Of a stretch of 64,000 bases of DNA, positions 1 through 9,399 are shown piece by piece. Position 1 is the first letter of the stretch, and the number at the start of each line of letters is the position of its first letter. Below the pieces are notes generated by a model that saw nothing but the letters and a program-made list of their open reading frames with translations, was not told the DNA's origin and made no database searches. Origin of the DNA: Bifidobacterium mellis. Its GTDB lineage: Bacteria > Actinomycetota > Actinomycetes > Actinomycetales > Bifidobacteriaceae. A program made the translations under genes and the position numbers. The DNA is taken from contig NZ_KQ033885.1 in the NCBI RefSeq assembly GCF_000967265.1, forward strand, positions 533,552 to 597,551. The letters are read 5' to 3'.

Positions 1-997
1 GTACCCCGCCAGCTTGATCGAGCGGCGGAAGGACAGCACGGGTATCGGGCAGCGGAAGAGCACCGCGGCGGGGATTGATTTGCGCCAGCAGTCGTCGCAC
101 CGCCCAGAAGCCCATCTCGTAGTGGGGCAGTTCGACCGTGGTCAGGGGAGGGGCCGAGGTCTCGGCTACGACCTGGTGGTTGTCCACGCCCACCAGATTC
201 AGGTCCCTGCCGATGACCAGATGGCGTGCGGCGGCGGCCTGGTAGAGGTAAAAGGAACGCGAATCATTGAAGCAGAAGACGCCATCGGGGTGCTGGTCGT
301 CCATCAGATCGTTTGTCTGATCCATGGCCTCCTGGTTGAAGCCCACCAGTCGGATTAAGGCCTGACTTGCAGGTAATCCCGCTTCCTTAAGAGCGGTCTG
401 ATATCCGCGCATTCTATCTTCCTGCGCCGGCAGATCCTGTGTGGTGCCCAGGTAGGCCACTCGGCGACTACCTGATTCGATCAAATGGCGGGTGGCATCG
501 TAGCCGATCAGAAACTCGTCAGGCGCGATGCTGGGGCAGCGGTTGGCCCGCTCCACTGCATTGACCACCACGGCAGGGCAGGAGCGCAGCGCCTGGGGTA
601 GGTCGACATTCTGGTCATACATCTTGGCGAAGAGGAAACCGTCCACCCCATAGCGCTTCAGGGCCTGAATCTGTTCTGATTCACGGATGCCCCCATCGGT
701 GGAGACGGTGAGAAGCACATAGCCGCGCTCGGCTGCCGCATCCTGCGCGCCCTGAATGATGGCGCCGGCGTATGGCGTGGTGGCCACCTCTTCGCTGATG
801 AAGCCCAGCATGCCGGTCTTGCTGGTGCGCAGGGACCGTGCCATGGGATTGGGCCGATAGCCCAGGGTCTTGGCTGTGTTGCGCACCTTTCGGGCGATCT
901 CCGACTTGACCCTGCCCTTGTCGCGGCCGTTGAGCACCAGGGAGACCGTGGAGACGGACACGCCTGTGCGTTCGGCGATCTGCTTCATCGTGATCAT
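1..997 (-). CDS. LacI-family transcriptional regulator, 3' end outside window
   Basis: Sugar-responsive DNA-binding repressor of the LacI/GalR family. The first residues (MKQIAERTGVSVSTVSLVLN) are a textbook LacI helix-turn-helix, followed by the hinge-like stretch ending GYRPNPMARSLR and a periplasmic-binding-protein-like effector domain running off the left edge, so about 332 residues are visible. The ATG at 997 is preceded by AAGGTG with good spacing; an in-frame ATG nine bases later (988) is possible. The target operon is presumably outside the window, so the effector is unknown. Nothing else is divergently arranged with it: the next gene (1059-1394) is on the same strand upstream. Confidence 0.93.
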   Translation of the reverse strand, partial: MITMKQIAERTGVSVSTVSLVLNGRDKGRVKSEIARKVRNTAKTLGYRPNPMARSLRTSKTGMLGFISEEVATTPYAGAIIQGAQDAAAERGYVLLTVSTDGGIRESEQIQALKRYGVDGFLFAKMYDQNVDLPQALRSCPAVVVNAVERANRCPSIAPDEFLIGYDATRHLIESGSRRVAYLGTTQDLPAQEDRMRGYQTALKEAGLPASQALIRLVGFNQEAMDQTNDLMDDQHPDGVFCFNDSRSFYLYQAAAARHLVIGRDLNLVGVDNHQVVAETSAPPLTTVELPHYEMGFWAVRRLLAQINPRRGALPLPDTRAVLPPLDQAGGV

Positions 998-1058
998 GGG
1001 CACACCTTAACTTGCTCAGGCGATTTCAGCCCGGCTGATCTTCGGTGACAGTGAGCCT

Positions 1059-1394
1059 TCAGCGGTTTTCCCCGCCCAGGATCCGGTCGACCCGCTCCAC
1101 CTTTTCGTGGATCTGGTCCCGCTTGCCGGAGCGGATGTCCAGCTTGAGGCTGACGCCGGTCCTGTACCCCTGCTCGGCCAGGACCCGTGTGGCCTCTTCC
1201 ACGACCTCCATGACCCGGTGCAGATCACCTTCGATCACGGTGCTCATGGCATTGGTCTGGTTGGGTAGCCCCGAGTCCCTGATGACCTTGATGACCTGGG
1301 CCACATAGGTGGACAGCTCCTCACCCTGACCGGAGGGTGCGATCGTGACCTCGGCTACGGTGTTCAGATAGGATGGGTCGTTCATATCGGGCAT
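1059..1394 (-). CDS. Thiamine-binding / MTH1187 (DUF77) family protein
   Basis: Small 111-residue protein. Visible features are the N-terminal strand VAEVTIAPSG, then LSTYVAQVIKVIRDSG and the motif TNAMSTVIEGDLHRVMEVV, ending in VSLKLDIRSGK. This pattern is characteristic of the MTH1187/YqgV (DUF77) family, which forms ferredoxin-like tetramers; some members bind thiamine or its precursors. Start at the ATG at 1394 is supported by AAAGG eight bases upstream; a second in-frame ATG is three codons later. It stands alone between the LacI gene and glyS. Function in this organism is inferred from family only. Confidence 0.8.
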   Translation of the reverse strand: MPDMNDPSYLNTVAEVTIAPSGQGEELSTYVAQVIKVIRDSGLPNQTNAMSTVIEGDLHRVMEVVEEATRVLAEQGYRTGVSLKLDIRSGKRDQIHEKVERVDRILGGENR

Positions 1395-1591
1395 ATCGGA
1401 AACCTTTCCGCATCGATTGGCGTTCGTAGGCAGGATGCCCGGTGTCCCCTGCGGTCACCCGCGCGGCCTCCCGCACCTGCCTCGATGGTAGGCCTCTACG
1501 CTGACAGCAGGTCACCCGCCGAAGGTATGCTGGAGGCCGGTCATCAGGTCGTAGCCCCCAGGAGGGGGTTCCCGAGCAGAAGGTGTGATCA

Positions 1592-3109
1592 GTGGCAGTA
1601 TCGAAACTGGATGAGGTCATCTCCCTGGCCAAGCGCCGAGGGTTCGTCTTTCCCGCAGGGGAGATCTACGGCGGGACGCGCTCGGCCTGGGACTATGGTC
1701 CTTTGGGCGTGGCTCTCAAGGACAATATCAAGCGTGAGTGGTGGCGGACCATGGTGGTCACCCGCGACGACGTGGTCGGCGTGGACACCTCGGTCATCCT
1801 GCCCACGGCGGTCTGGGAGGCCTCGGGCCATGTCTCCGTTTTCAACGACCCCCTGATCGAGTGCCTGAACTGCCACAAGCGGCACCGGGCCGACACCCTG
1901 GAGGAGGCCTACGTTGAAAAGCACGGCCATGATCCGGAAAACGGCCTCAAGGACATCCCCTGCCCGGACTGCGGCACCAAGGGACAGTGGACCGAGCCGC
2001 GGGACTTCAACATGATGCTGCAGACCCATCTGGGACCCATCCAGGACGAGAAGAGCCTGCACTACCTGCGCCCCGAGACTGCCCAGGGCATCTTCGTGGA
2101 CTTCAAATCCGTCATGGCCTCCTCACGCTCCAAGCCCCCCTTCGGCATCGCCAACATGGGCAAGAGCTTCCGCAACGAGATAACCCCCGGCAATTTCATC
2201 TTCCGTACCCGCGAGTTCGAGCAGATGGAGATGGAGTTCTTCGTCCACCCCGGCACTGACGAACAGTGGCATCAGTACTGGATCGACGCCAGGACCCGTT
2301 GGTACGTGGATCTGGGCGTCAAGCCCGAGAACCTGCGCCACTACGAGCACCCCAAGGAGAAGTTGGCCCACTATTCCAAGCGAACCGTGGACATCGAATA
2401 CCGGTTCGGCTTCCAGGGCTCCGAGTGGGGCGAGCTGGAGGGCGTGGCCAACCGCACCGACTACGACCTCAAGGCCCATGCCGAGCACTCGGGCGAGGAT
2501 TTGAGCTACTTCGACCAGGCCAGCGGGGAACGCTACATCCCCTACGTGATCGAGCCTGCAGCCGGTCTGACGCGCTCGCTGATGGCCTTCCTGGTGGATG
2601 CCTATGACGTGGACGAGGCCCCCAACACCAAGGGCGGGGTCGACCGGCGCACCGTGCTGCGTCTGGACCCGAGGCTGGCCCCAATCAAGGCCGCGGTTCT
2701 TCCCCTGTCCAAGAAACCTGATCTGCAGCGGATCGCCCATGACCTGGCCGCCGACCTGCGCCAGAATGAGTGGATGGTGGACTATGACGAGTCCGGCGCC
2801 ATCGGCCGCCGCTACCGTCGTCAGGACGAAATCGGCACGCCCCTGTGCATCACCGTGGACTTCGACACCCTGGACGACAAGGCGGTCACCATCCGCAACC
2901 GCGACTCCATGCAGCAGGACCGGGTGGCTCTGGACCAGGTGGAGGACTATGTGCGCCGGGTCGTCGGTGAGCAGCGGGTGCGTTACCCCATGGGTCCATC
3001 CGACCTGACCGGTACGCGCGCCGCTGACGGCTACACGGACCTGGCCAGCGAACCGGGTACGGACGAGAGCGAACCGATCAAGGTGGCCGAGGCCGGTGGC
3101 CGGTACTGA
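1592..3109 (+). CDS. glyS: Glycyl-tRNA synthetase (dimeric, single-chain type)
   Basis: Charges tRNA-Gly with glycine in the cytoplasm. The 505-residue protein is the alpha2 class II type found in Actinobacteria, not the two-subunit GlyQ/GlyS enzyme. It shows the N-terminal motif around [18 protein letters not shown], a putative zinc site with CxxC pairs near residues 91-94 and 124-127, class II motif 2 ([20 protein letters not shown], about residue 190) and motif 3 ([11 protein letters not shown], about residue 325). Start is a GTG at 1592 with AAGGTG six bases upstream. Its 3' end overlaps the dusB start by 14 nt, so the two are probably co-transcribed. Confidence 0.97.
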   Translation: MAVSKLDEVISLAKRRGFVFPAGEIYGGTRSAWDYGPLGVALKDNIKREWWRTMVVTRDDVVGVDTSVILPTAVWEASGHVSVFNDPLIECLNCHKRHRADTLEEAYVEKHGHDPENGLKDIPCPDCGTKGQWTEPRDFNMMLQTHLGPIQDEKSLHYLRPETAQGIFVDFKSVMASSRSKPPFGIANMGKSFRNEITPGNFIFRTREFEQMEMEFFVHPGTDEQWHQYWIDARTRWYVDLGVKPENLRHYEHPKEKLAHYSKRTVDIEYRFGFQGSEWGELEGVANRTDYDLKAHAEHSGEDLSYFDQASGERYIPYVIEPAAGLTRSLMAFLVDAYDVDEAPNTKGGVDRRTVLRLDPRLAPIKAAVLPLSKKPDLQRIAHDLAADLRQNEWMVDYDESGAIGRRYRRQDEIGTPLCITVDFDTLDDKAVTIRNRDSMQQDRVALDQVEDYVRRVVGEQRVRYPMGPSDLTGTRAADGYTDLASEPGTDESEPIKVAEAGGRY

Positions 3110-4274
3110 GACTGATCGCCTGACCCCAAAGGTTCCCCCGGTGCAGCTGGGCCCGATAACCGTGCCTGTGCCGGTCATGCTTTCGCCCATGGCGGGCGTG
3201 ACCAACTGGCCCTTCCGCCTGCTCTGCCGCGAGTACGGACCCGACGGACTGTATGTAGGGGAGATGGTGACGGCCCGGGCCCTGGTGGCGCGCAACCCCA
3301 AGGCCTTCAGGCTCTGTCGTTTCGCCCCCCAGGAGAAGGTGCGCTCCCTGCAGTTGTACGGGGTGGATCCTCAGATCATGGAGCAAGCCACCAGAATGGT
3401 GGTCGATGCAGGCTGGGCCGATCATATCGACATGAACTTCGGCTGCCCGGTCCCCAAGGTCACCAGGCACGGCGGCGGGTCCGCCCTGCCTTGGAAGACC
3501 GACCTCTTCGCCGAACTGGTCCATCGTGTGGTCGCTGTCTGCTCGCCTGCCGGGATCCCCGTCACCGCAAAGATCCGGGTGGGCATCGACCACCAGCACG
3601 AAACCTTCTTGGAGGCCGCCCACATAGCCCAGGAGGAGGGGTGCGCCGCCGTGACCCTGCACGCCAGAACCACGGCTGAGTACTATGGCGGCCATGCCGA
3701 CTGGGACCGGATCGCCCAGCTGGTCCAGGCCGTAGATATCCCCGTCTTCGGAAACGGCGACATCTGGACCGCCGAGGATGCCCTGGACATGTTCGCCCAG
3801 ACCGGCTGCGCAGGTGTGGCCATCGGCCGGGGCTGCCAGGGCCGTCCATGGCTCTTTGCCGACATCGCTGCGGCCCTGGCCGGCTCCCCGGAACGGCAGG
3901 AGCCCACCCTGGGCCAGGTGGGGGCCATCATGGCCCGCCACGCCAGGCTCCTGGTCGAGTTCTACGACGGCGACGAACGCATGGCTGTCCATGATATGCG
4001 CAAGCATGTGGCCTGGTATCTTAAGGGCTTCGCCGTGGGCGGCCAGGTGCGCCGCGACTTCATGGCCTGCGAGAGCCTGGAGGACATGGACCGCTGCATC
4101 GCCGACCTGGACCAGGACATGCCCTATCCGCGGGCCGTGGCCGGCAAGCCCCGGGGCCGGGTCCGCTATGCCAAGAAGGTCCGCCTGCCCTATGGCTGGC
4201 TGGATTCGCGGACCACCACCCATCAGGAGCGCGAGACGCTCTTCGGCAACGACCCCATGGATGCCTCCTACTGA
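3096..4274 (+). CDS. dusB: tRNA-dihydrouridine synthase, DusB-type
   Basis: FMN-dependent TIM-barrel enzyme that reduces uridines in tRNA D-loops to dihydrouridine. Family signatures are [13 protein letters not shown] near residue 30 and [20 protein letters not shown], in which the catalytic cysteine is about residue 117, followed by phosphate-binding GNGDIW and [13 protein letters not shown]. Length 392 aa, slightly longer than Escherichia coli DusB because of a C-terminal helical extension. It begins with GTG inside the glyS reading frame (14-nt overlap), implying translational coupling. Confidence 0.95.
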   Translation: MAGTETDRLTPKVPPVQLGPITVPVPVMLSPMAGVTNWPFRLLCREYGPDGLYVGEMVTARALVARNPKAFRLCRFAPQEKVRSLQLYGVDPQIMEQATRMVVDAGWADHIDMNFGCPVPKVTRHGGGSALPWKTDLFAELVHRVVAVCSPAGIPVTAKIRVGIDHQHETFLEAAHIAQEEGCAAVTLHARTTAEYYGGHADWDRIAQLVQAVDIPVFGNGDIWTAEDALDMFAQTGCAGVAIGRGCQGRPWLFADIAAALAGSPERQEPTLGQVGAIMARHARLLVEFYDGDERMAVHDMRKHVAWYLKGFAVGGQVRRDFMACESLEDMDRCIADLDQDMPYPRAVAGKPRGRVRYAKKVRLPYGWLDSRTTTHQERETLFGNDPMDASY

Positions 4275-4310
4275 AGCCGGAAATATTCCCGTCACCAACC
4301 ATGCGCATCC

Positions 4311-4336
4311 GGGTCTAGAATCAGGGTTTAGAATAC
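4311..4336. repeat. 13-bp tandem direct repeat upstream of ftsZ
   Basis: Two adjacent copies of GGGTYTAGAATNN (4311-4323 and 4324-4336) lie in the 231-nt gap between dusB and ftsZ. The spacing is slightly more than one helical turn, so a dimeric regulator could bind one face, but no known binding site was recognised. The remainder of the gap includes a GC-rich imperfect dyad around 4390-4430 without a T-tract and should contain the ftsZ promoter. Confidence 0.4.
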
Positions 4337-4505
4337 GGACGGAACGGCGTGGAGGTTCTTTCGGAAGGCCAGGGCGGTTGGCTCTGACCTCCCGGACCCT
4401 GGGCCCACGGCCGTCAGGGAGGGTCGGAACGCCTGTGGGCAAATGCGTGTTGGCGTATATGACCTGCGCTAGAGTTGAGCGTAACGTGAGTGACGGGAGC
4501 ATACT

Positions 4506-5678
4506 GTGAGCGAGATTGCCCAGAATGACAATTTCAATGACAAGACCAACATCAAGGTCGTTGGTGTTGGTGGAGCCGGTGGCAATGCTGTCAATCGCAT
4601 GATCGCCGAAGGTCTGCAGAATGTCGAATTTGTGGCCATCAATACCGATGCCAAGGATCTCCTGCGCTCAGAAGCCGATGTGAAGATCTCCCTTTCCGAT
4701 GCCAACAGCCGCGGCCTGGGAGCCGGAGCCGATCCGGAGAAGGGCGCCAAGGCCGCCCAGGACCATCAGTCCGATATCGAAGAGGTACTCAAGGGCGCCG
4801 ATATGGTCTTCGTCACAGCAGGGGAGGGCGGCGGTACAGGCACCGGTGCCAGCCCCCTGGTAGCGCGTGCAGCCCGTCAGCAAGGCGCGCTCACCATCGC
4901 CGTCGTCACCCGTCCCTTCACCTTTGAGGGGCCCAGGCGCTCCGCTTCCGCCGAATCGGGCATCGAGAACCTGCGCAAGGAGGTCGATGCCCTTATCGTT
5001 ATCCCCAATGACCGGCTTCTGGACCTCTCGGATCGCACGGTCTCGGTCATGGATGCCTTCAAGACCGCAGACACGGCCCTGCTGGCCGGCGTTCAGGGCA
5101 TCACCGACCTGATCACCATGAACTCCTACATTCACGTGGACTTCTCCGATGTCACCGCCATCTTGAAGGATGCCGGCACCGCCCTCTTCGGCATCGGCGC
5201 AGCCCGGGGCGAGGATCGAGCCACCCAGGCCGCCGAGATCGCCATCTCCTCCCCGCTTTTGGAGGAGAGCATCGAGGGTGCCCATGGGGCCCTGATCAAT
5301 GTGGCCGGCCCCACCGACCTGAGCATGCAGGAGGCCTCTGCCGCCGCCCAGCTGGTTCAGGATGCCATCCATCCCGAGGCGCAGATCATCTGGGGCCTGG
5401 CCCTGGACGATGCCTACGGGGACGAGGTGCGGGTCACGGTCATCGCCGCCGGATTCGATCCCACCCCGAAGAAGGACGAGACCCCGGCTCCTGCAGTGGA
5501 CACGACCACCGCACCGGCAGCGGCCACCCCGATCCAGGAGCCCCAGCAGCCGCTGACGACCCCGTCCGTCCAGGCGGAGTCCGATGAGACCTCCGAACAC
5601 GATGTGGTGCCCCCCGCCTCCGGCGATGACGGCACCTCCGACCCGGGATATCTGGATATCCCTGACTTTCTGCGGTAA
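4506..5678 (+). CDS. ftsZ: Cell division protein FtsZ
   Basis: Tubulin-like GTPase that polymerises into the Z ring. The 390-residue protein has the N-terminal GVGGAGGNAVNRM nucleotide-binding segment, the tubulin signature GGGTGTGASP near residue 108, the T7-loop region with NSYIHVDFSDV, a Pro/Thr/Ala-rich linker of about 60 residues, and the C-terminal anchor peptide LDIPDFLR that binds SepF. GTG start at 4506 with GGGAG about seven bases upstream. It is the first gene of a division-septum run with sepF, yggT and wag31 and lies about 29 kb upstream of mraZ. No ftsA is present, as usual in Actinobacteria. Confidence 0.98.
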   Translation: MSEIAQNDNFNDKTNIKVVGVGGAGGNAVNRMIAEGLQNVEFVAINTDAKDLLRSEADVKISLSDANSRGLGAGADPEKGAKAAQDHQSDIEEVLKGADMVFVTAGEGGGTGTGASPLVARAARQQGALTIAVVTRPFTFEGPRRSASAESGIENLRKEVDALIVIPNDRLLDLSDRTVSVMDAFKTADTALLAGVQGITDLITMNSYIHVDFSDVTAILKDAGTALFGIGAARGEDRATQAAEIAISSPLLEESIEGAHGALINVAGPTDLSMQEASAAAQLVQDAIHPEAQIIWGLALDDAYGDEVRVTVIAAGFDPTPKKDETPAPAVDTTTAPAAATPIQEPQQPLTTPSVQAESDETSEHDVVPPASGDDGTSDPGYLDIPDFLR

Positions 5679-5696
5679 TCAGGCGAAGGAGCAGGT

Positions 5697-6164
5697 ATGG
5701 CAGGATTGATGAAGAACGCAATGTCCTTTTTCGGCATGTCGGATGTCGTGGATGACGATGACGACGACCTGGCCGACGATGACGAGGCCCGCGATGGCTT
5801 CGACACCGATCACTCTGTGACTCCCATGGCTCCGCAATCCACCTCCAATAGCCAGGAAGCCGAGTCCACGCCCTTCCAGAGCCGGATCAACCGCATCACC
5901 ACCATCCATCCCAAGTCCTACGAGGATGCTCAGATGGTCGGCAGGGCCCTGCGGGACGGGGTTCCGGTGGTCCTCAACCTGACAGGCGTGTCCGAGTCGG
6001 TGGCCTACAGGATCGTCGATTTCTCCGCCGGCGTGGTCTTCGGGGTGCGCGGGTCCATCGAGCGGGTCACCCCCAGGGTCTTCCTGCTCAGCCCCGCACA
6101 GGTCAACATCAAGGTGGAGGAGCCCGAGTCGGGTTCCTCGGCCAAGGGGCTTTTCGCCCAGTGA
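5697..6164 (+). CDS. sepF: Cell division protein SepF
   Basis: Membrane-associated FtsZ anchor that substitutes for FtsA in Actinobacteria. The 155-residue protein has an N-terminal amphipathic segment (MAGLMKNAMSFFGM) suited to membrane binding, a very acidic linker (DDDDDDLADDDE), and the C-terminal SepF core with VVLNLTGVSESVAYRIVDF and GVRGSIERVTPRVFLLSP. It begins 18 nt after the ftsZ stop with GGAG upstream, consistent with stoichiometric co-expression with FtsZ. Confidence 0.96.
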   Translation: MAGLMKNAMSFFGMSDVVDDDDDDLADDDEARDGFDTDHSVTPMAPQSTSNSQEAESTPFQSRINRITTIHPKSYEDAQMVGRALRDGVPVVLNLTGVSESVAYRIVDFSAGVVFGVRGSIERVTPRVFLLSPAQVNIKVEEPESGSSAKGLFAQ

Positions 6165-6205
6165 CCGACGCCCTGGCAGCCGTGTCCGCAGGAGCCTGAA
6201 GACGC

Positions 6206-6490
6206 ATGCTTGTTCCTTTTATTCGATATCTGATAGACATCTGCATTGAGACCTACCTGCTCATCCTCTTCGTGCGGATGATTCTGGACTGGGTCCTGGT
6301 TCTGTCGCCCCGCTGGTACCCCCGTGGCTTTGTGGCCTCGCTCATTCGGGTCATCTATGCCCTGACCGAGCCGCCCCTGCGCTGGTTGCGCCGGTACATC
6401 CGGCCCCTGCCCATGGGCAGGATCCAGCTCGACGTGTCCTTCATGGTGCTCTACGCCGCCCTGATCATCATCCAGGTGCTGCTGGGGTAG
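6206..6490 (+). CDS. YggT family integral membrane protein
   Basis: Small 94-residue protein with two YggT repeats. The first hydrophobic segment (YLLILFVRMILDWVLVL) and the second (SFMVLYAALIIIQVLL) flank a Pro/Arg-rich loop containing LTEPPLRWLRRYIRP, the diagnostic YggT motif. The position between sepF and wag31 is conserved in Gram-positives and suggests a role near the division or elongation machinery; a biochemical function is not established for the family. Confidence 0.92.
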   Translation: MLVPFIRYLIDICIETYLLILFVRMILDWVLVLSPRWYPRGFVASLIRVIYALTEPPLRWLRRYIRPLPMGRIQLDVSFMVLYAALIIIQVLLG

Positions 6491-6582
6491 AAAGCAAGAC
6501 CGCGGATACGGCAGACTCCGTGCTAGCATGCAGTAAGAGAACACAATCGGGCTGGTTGGCCTGAAGCGAGGTGGAGAAACAT

Positions 6583-7887
6583 ATGGCTCTATTGACGCCT
6601 AATGACATAAGGGAGCATACCTTCCAGACAGTGCGGTTTAAGGAAGGCTACGACGTCGACGAGGTCGACGACTTCCTGGATCAGGTCACCGATACGGTTG
6701 AAGCCCTGGGCAAGCAGGCCATGCAAGGCAACGCCGCTTCCACCCAGTCCCTGGGTACCGATGTGGCCTCGCTGAACTCAAAGATTTCCGACTTGACGGC
6801 TCAGGTGGAATCCCTGCAGACGGAGAACCGGGATCTGAAGCAGGCCCAGGGTAATGCCGCCCAGCAGCCTGCCGTGGATGCCCAGACCAAGCGGCTCCTG
6901 GCCGAATCCCAGAGCCAGGTCAAGACCCTGGCCTCCCAGAACGACCAGCTCAAGCGTCAGGTCGAGCAGCTCAACTCCCAGATCGACCAGCTGACCGCCC
7001 AGGCCGCCGCGGGCAACAACACCCAGGCGCTGACCAACCAGCTGACCGCCATGCAGAAGGAGCGCGACCAGGCCCGCCAGCAGGTTCAGGCGCTGACCAA
7101 CCAGCTCAATGCCTCCCAGCAGAGCATGGCCACGGCCCGCCAGCAGGTCACCCAGGCACAGAAGGCCTCTCAGCAGCAACAGCAGCGCACCGAGCAGCTC
7201 AACAAGCAGCTGGAGGAGTCCCGCAAGCGTGAGGAGCAGCTGCGCCAGCAGGTTTCCAAGGCCGAGCCCTCCACGGAAACTGGCAGCCTGCAGCGGATCG
7301 CGGGCGCTGGCGCCGAGGCCAGCAGCGAACCCGAGAGAGCCACCGCCATGCTCACCCTGGCCATGCAGTTGCACGATCAGTACGTGGACAAGGGCAAGGC
7401 CAACGCCTCCCAGCTGGTCGCCGAGGGCCACGCCCAGCACGATGACATCGTCAAGAAGGCGGAGGACTACTCCAAGAGGACCCGCGCCGAGGTGGACGAG
7501 TACTCCAAGCGAGTCCACTCCGAGGCCGATGGCTACTCGCAGCGCGTACGCTCCCAGGCCGACGAGTACTCGGTCAAGACCCGTTCCGATGCGGATGCCT
7601 ATTCCAAGCGCCAGCACACCCAGGCCGACGAGTACGAGACCCAGGTGCAGACCCGGGCGCAGGAGTACGACAAGAACACCCGCGACAGTGCCGATCGCTA
7701 TGCCGCCGATGTCAAGAACAAGCTCATGGATCAGTCCAAGGTTCTGGAGGAGAACATCCAGGGGCTCAAGCAGTTCGAGGCGGGCTACCGCAGCAAGCTG
7801 ACCGAGTTCCTCAACCAGCTGATCAACCAGATCTCGGACACCAGCAATTACCAGTCCATGGAAAAGAAGTCCGAACAGGCTCACTGA
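6583..7887 (+). CDS. wag31: DivIVA/Wag31 polar growth and septum-placement protein
   Basis: Coiled-coil scaffold that senses negative membrane curvature and recruits the polar or septal wall machinery. The N-terminal DivIVA domain reads LTPNDIREHTFQTVRF then GYDVDEVDDFLDQV (residues 3-37). Long Gln-rich coiled coils follow, then a striking 11-residue repeat block (residues about 294-370) and a C-terminal helix. At 434 aa it is much longer than mycobacterial Wag31 (about 260 aa). The ATG at 6583 is chosen because the upstream in-frame GTG at 6571 lies inside the ribosome-binding site GAGGTGGAG. Confidence 0.95.
   Translation: MALLTPNDIREHTFQTVRFKEGYDVDEVDDFLDQVTDTVEALGKQAMQGNAASTQSLGTDVASLNSKISDLTAQVESLQTENRDLKQAQGNAAQQPAVDAQTKRLLAESQSQVKTLASQNDQLKRQVEQLNSQIDQLTAQAAAGNNTQALTNQLTAMQKERDQARQQVQALTNQLNASQQSMATARQQVTQAQKASQQQQQRTEQLNKQLEESRKREEQLRQQVSKAEPSTETGSLQRIAGAGAEASSEPERATAMLTLAMQLHDQYVDKGKANASQLVAEGHAQHDDIVKKAEDYSKRTRAEVDEYSKRVHSEADGYSQRVRSQADEYSVKTRSDADAYSKRQHTQADEYETQVQTRAQEYDKNTRDSADRYAADVKNKLMDQSKVLEENIQGLKQFEAGYRSKLTEFLNQLINQISDTSNYQSMEKKSEQAH
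7462..7692 (+). repeat. Seven tandem 33-bp (11-residue) repeats inside wag31
   Basis: Seven consecutive hendecads of the form D/E-x-Y-S-x-R-x-x-x-x-A (for example DEYSKRVHSEA, DGYSQRVRSQA, DEYSVKTRSDA, DAYSKRQHTQA) occur without gaps, followed by a degenerate eighth unit DRYAADVKNK. The Tyr recurs every 11 residues. Hendecad periodicity predicts a right-handed or straight coiled coil, unlike the heptads typical of DivIVA. Confidence 0.85.
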
Positions 7888-7899
7888 TTCCATCCGGTA

Positions 7900-8430
7900 A
7901 TGACGAAGAACATACACAAGGGACGGCTGCGCGGGCGCGTGGCCGTCTTCGTCGCTCTGGCGGCAGTGGCCATAGCCTTGGACCAGGTGACCAAGGCCCT
8001 GGCCCTGGCCCGGCTGGGCAACGGTGTCAGGGTGGCTCTTCCTGGACCGCTGCGCGGACTGCGTCTGGTACGCAACCCCGGGGCTTCGCTTGGATTGGGA
8101 TCGGGTAGTACCTGGATCATATCCCTGATTGCCCTGGCAGCCTGTCTGCTCATTATCGTTCTGGCTCTGCGCACCACCTCCATGGTCTGGACCCTGGTAC
8201 TCTCCCTGGCTTTCTCCGGGGCGGCAGGCAATCTGATCGACAGGGTGGCCTATGCATCGGGCTTCCTTGACGGTGCCGTGGTCGACTTTCTGGACTACGG
8301 CTGGTCGGTGGGCAATGTGGCCGATATCTATCTGACCCTGGCAGGCGTGGCCGTGGTGGTGCTCATTTTCTGCAATGTGCGGTTCAGTGACCGGCCCGAG
8401 AGGCCAGAACATGGGGGAGCGGCCAAGTGA
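7900..8430 (+). CDS. lspA: Lipoprotein signal peptidase (signal peptidase II)
   Basis: Membrane aspartyl protease that cleaves lipoprotein signal peptides after diacylglyceryl modification. The 176-residue protein has four predicted hydrophobic segments, the N-terminal signature ALDQVTKALAL, the conserved LVRNPGASLGLGSG, and the two catalytic Asp regions GAAGNLIDRV and VGNVADIYLT. It is 12 nt after wag31 and overlaps the downstream pseudouridine synthase by 4 nt (GTGA), forming the common lspA-rluD pair. Confidence 0.96.
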   Translation: MTKNIHKGRLRGRVAVFVALAAVAIALDQVTKALALARLGNGVRVALPGPLRGLRLVRNPGASLGLGSGSTWIISLIALAACLLIIVLALRTTSMVWTLVLSLAFSGAAGNLIDRVAYASGFLDGAVVDFLDYGWSVGNVADIYLTLAGVAVVVLIFCNVRFSDRPERPEHGGAAK

Positions 8431-9356
8431 CCCGGCTTCTTCCTGCGCCGGATGCCCTGGTGGGTCGGCGCCTGGACATGGCCCTGTCCAAGATGCTGGG
8501 CCTGTCCAGGGCCAAGGCCAGCGACCTGGTGGCCCAGGGCCATGTGCGGATCATGGGCCGTCGGGTGAACAAGGCCACCACACTGATGAGCGGCGATCTG
8601 ATAGAGTTGGACGAGCCCGAGCCAGCCAAACAGGTGGAGCCGGTGGCCGAGGACATGCCCGTGGTTTACGAGGACGAGGACGTGGTCGTCGTGGACAAGC
8701 CGGTGGGGGTGGCGGCGCATCCCTCCATAGGCTGGACCGGCCCAACCGTTCTGGGCAGCCTCCTGCAGCGGGGCACCCACATCACCTCCATGGGGGCCCA
8801 GGGCCGTCAGGGCATCGTCTCCCGCCTGGACGCGGGCACCAGCGGCCTCATGCTGGTCTGCAAGTCCGACCTGGCCTACAAGGAGATGCGCCGGCAGTTC
8901 GCGCGGCATGAGGTGGTCAAGATCTACCACGCCCTGGTCCAGGGCAATCTTACCGAGGACAAGGCCACCATCGAGGCCCCCATTGGCCGGGCACGTGTCT
9001 CGGACTTCCGCTTCACGGTCACCCCTGCCGGCAAGGAGGCCATCACCCACTGGGATGTGCTGGAGCGCTTCGGCTCGGCCACCCTGGTCAGCGTCAATCT
9101 GGAGACCGGACGCACCCATCAGATACGCGTGCACTTCTCCTCCATAGGCCATCCCCTGGTGGGCGACCACATGTATGGGGCCAACCCCGACCTGGCGGAG
9201 CGGCTGGGCCTGAAGCGGCAGTGGCTGCACGCCATGCGCCTGGAATTCCGCCATCCCCGTACCAAGATCTGGACCAAGGTGGTCTCCTCCTATCCGGCTG
9301 ATCTGCGCCGCTCCCTGCAGATCGAGCGTCAGAGCGCCTCCGGTATACGCAGCTAG
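8427..9356 (+). CDS. Large-subunit rRNA pseudouridine synthase, RluD-like
   Basis: Converts uridine to pseudouridine in 23S rRNA. The 309-residue protein has an N-terminal S4 RNA-binding domain (RRLDMALSKMLGLSRAKASD) and a RluA-family catalytic core with VSRLDAGTSGLMLVCKS; the Asp in RLDAGTSG is the catalytic nucleophile. The ending ETGRTHQIRVHFSSIGHPLVGD is also diagnostic. GTG start overlaps the lspA stop. RluD versus RluC/RluA specificity cannot be decided from sequence alone. Confidence 0.93.
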   Translation: MTRLLPAPDALVGRRLDMALSKMLGLSRAKASDLVAQGHVRIMGRRVNKATTLMSGDLIELDEPEPAKQVEPVAEDMPVVYEDEDVVVVDKPVGVAAHPSIGWTGPTVLGSLLQRGTHITSMGAQGRQGIVSRLDAGTSGLMLVCKSDLAYKEMRRQFARHEVVKIYHALVQGNLTEDKATIEAPIGRARVSDFRFTVTPAGKEAITHWDVLERFGSATLVSVNLETGRTHQIRVHFSSIGHPLVGDHMYGANPDLAERLGLKRQWLHAMRLEFRHPRTKIWTKVVSSYPADLRRSLQIERQSASGIRS

Positions 9357-9399
9357 CGGACTCCGGCGATTCGGCCAGGGTCCTGGGTAAGTTGGAGAT

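Noticed and set aside
2123-3301. 392-codon minus-strand frame opposite glyS
   Set aside because: Antisense shadow of a gene with diagnostic class II synthetase motifs.
6778-8412. 544-codon minus-strand frame opposite wag31 and lspA
   Set aside because: Leu/Gly/Val-rich mirror of the Gln/Glu-rich coiled-coil codons; wag31 and lspA are clearly the real genes.
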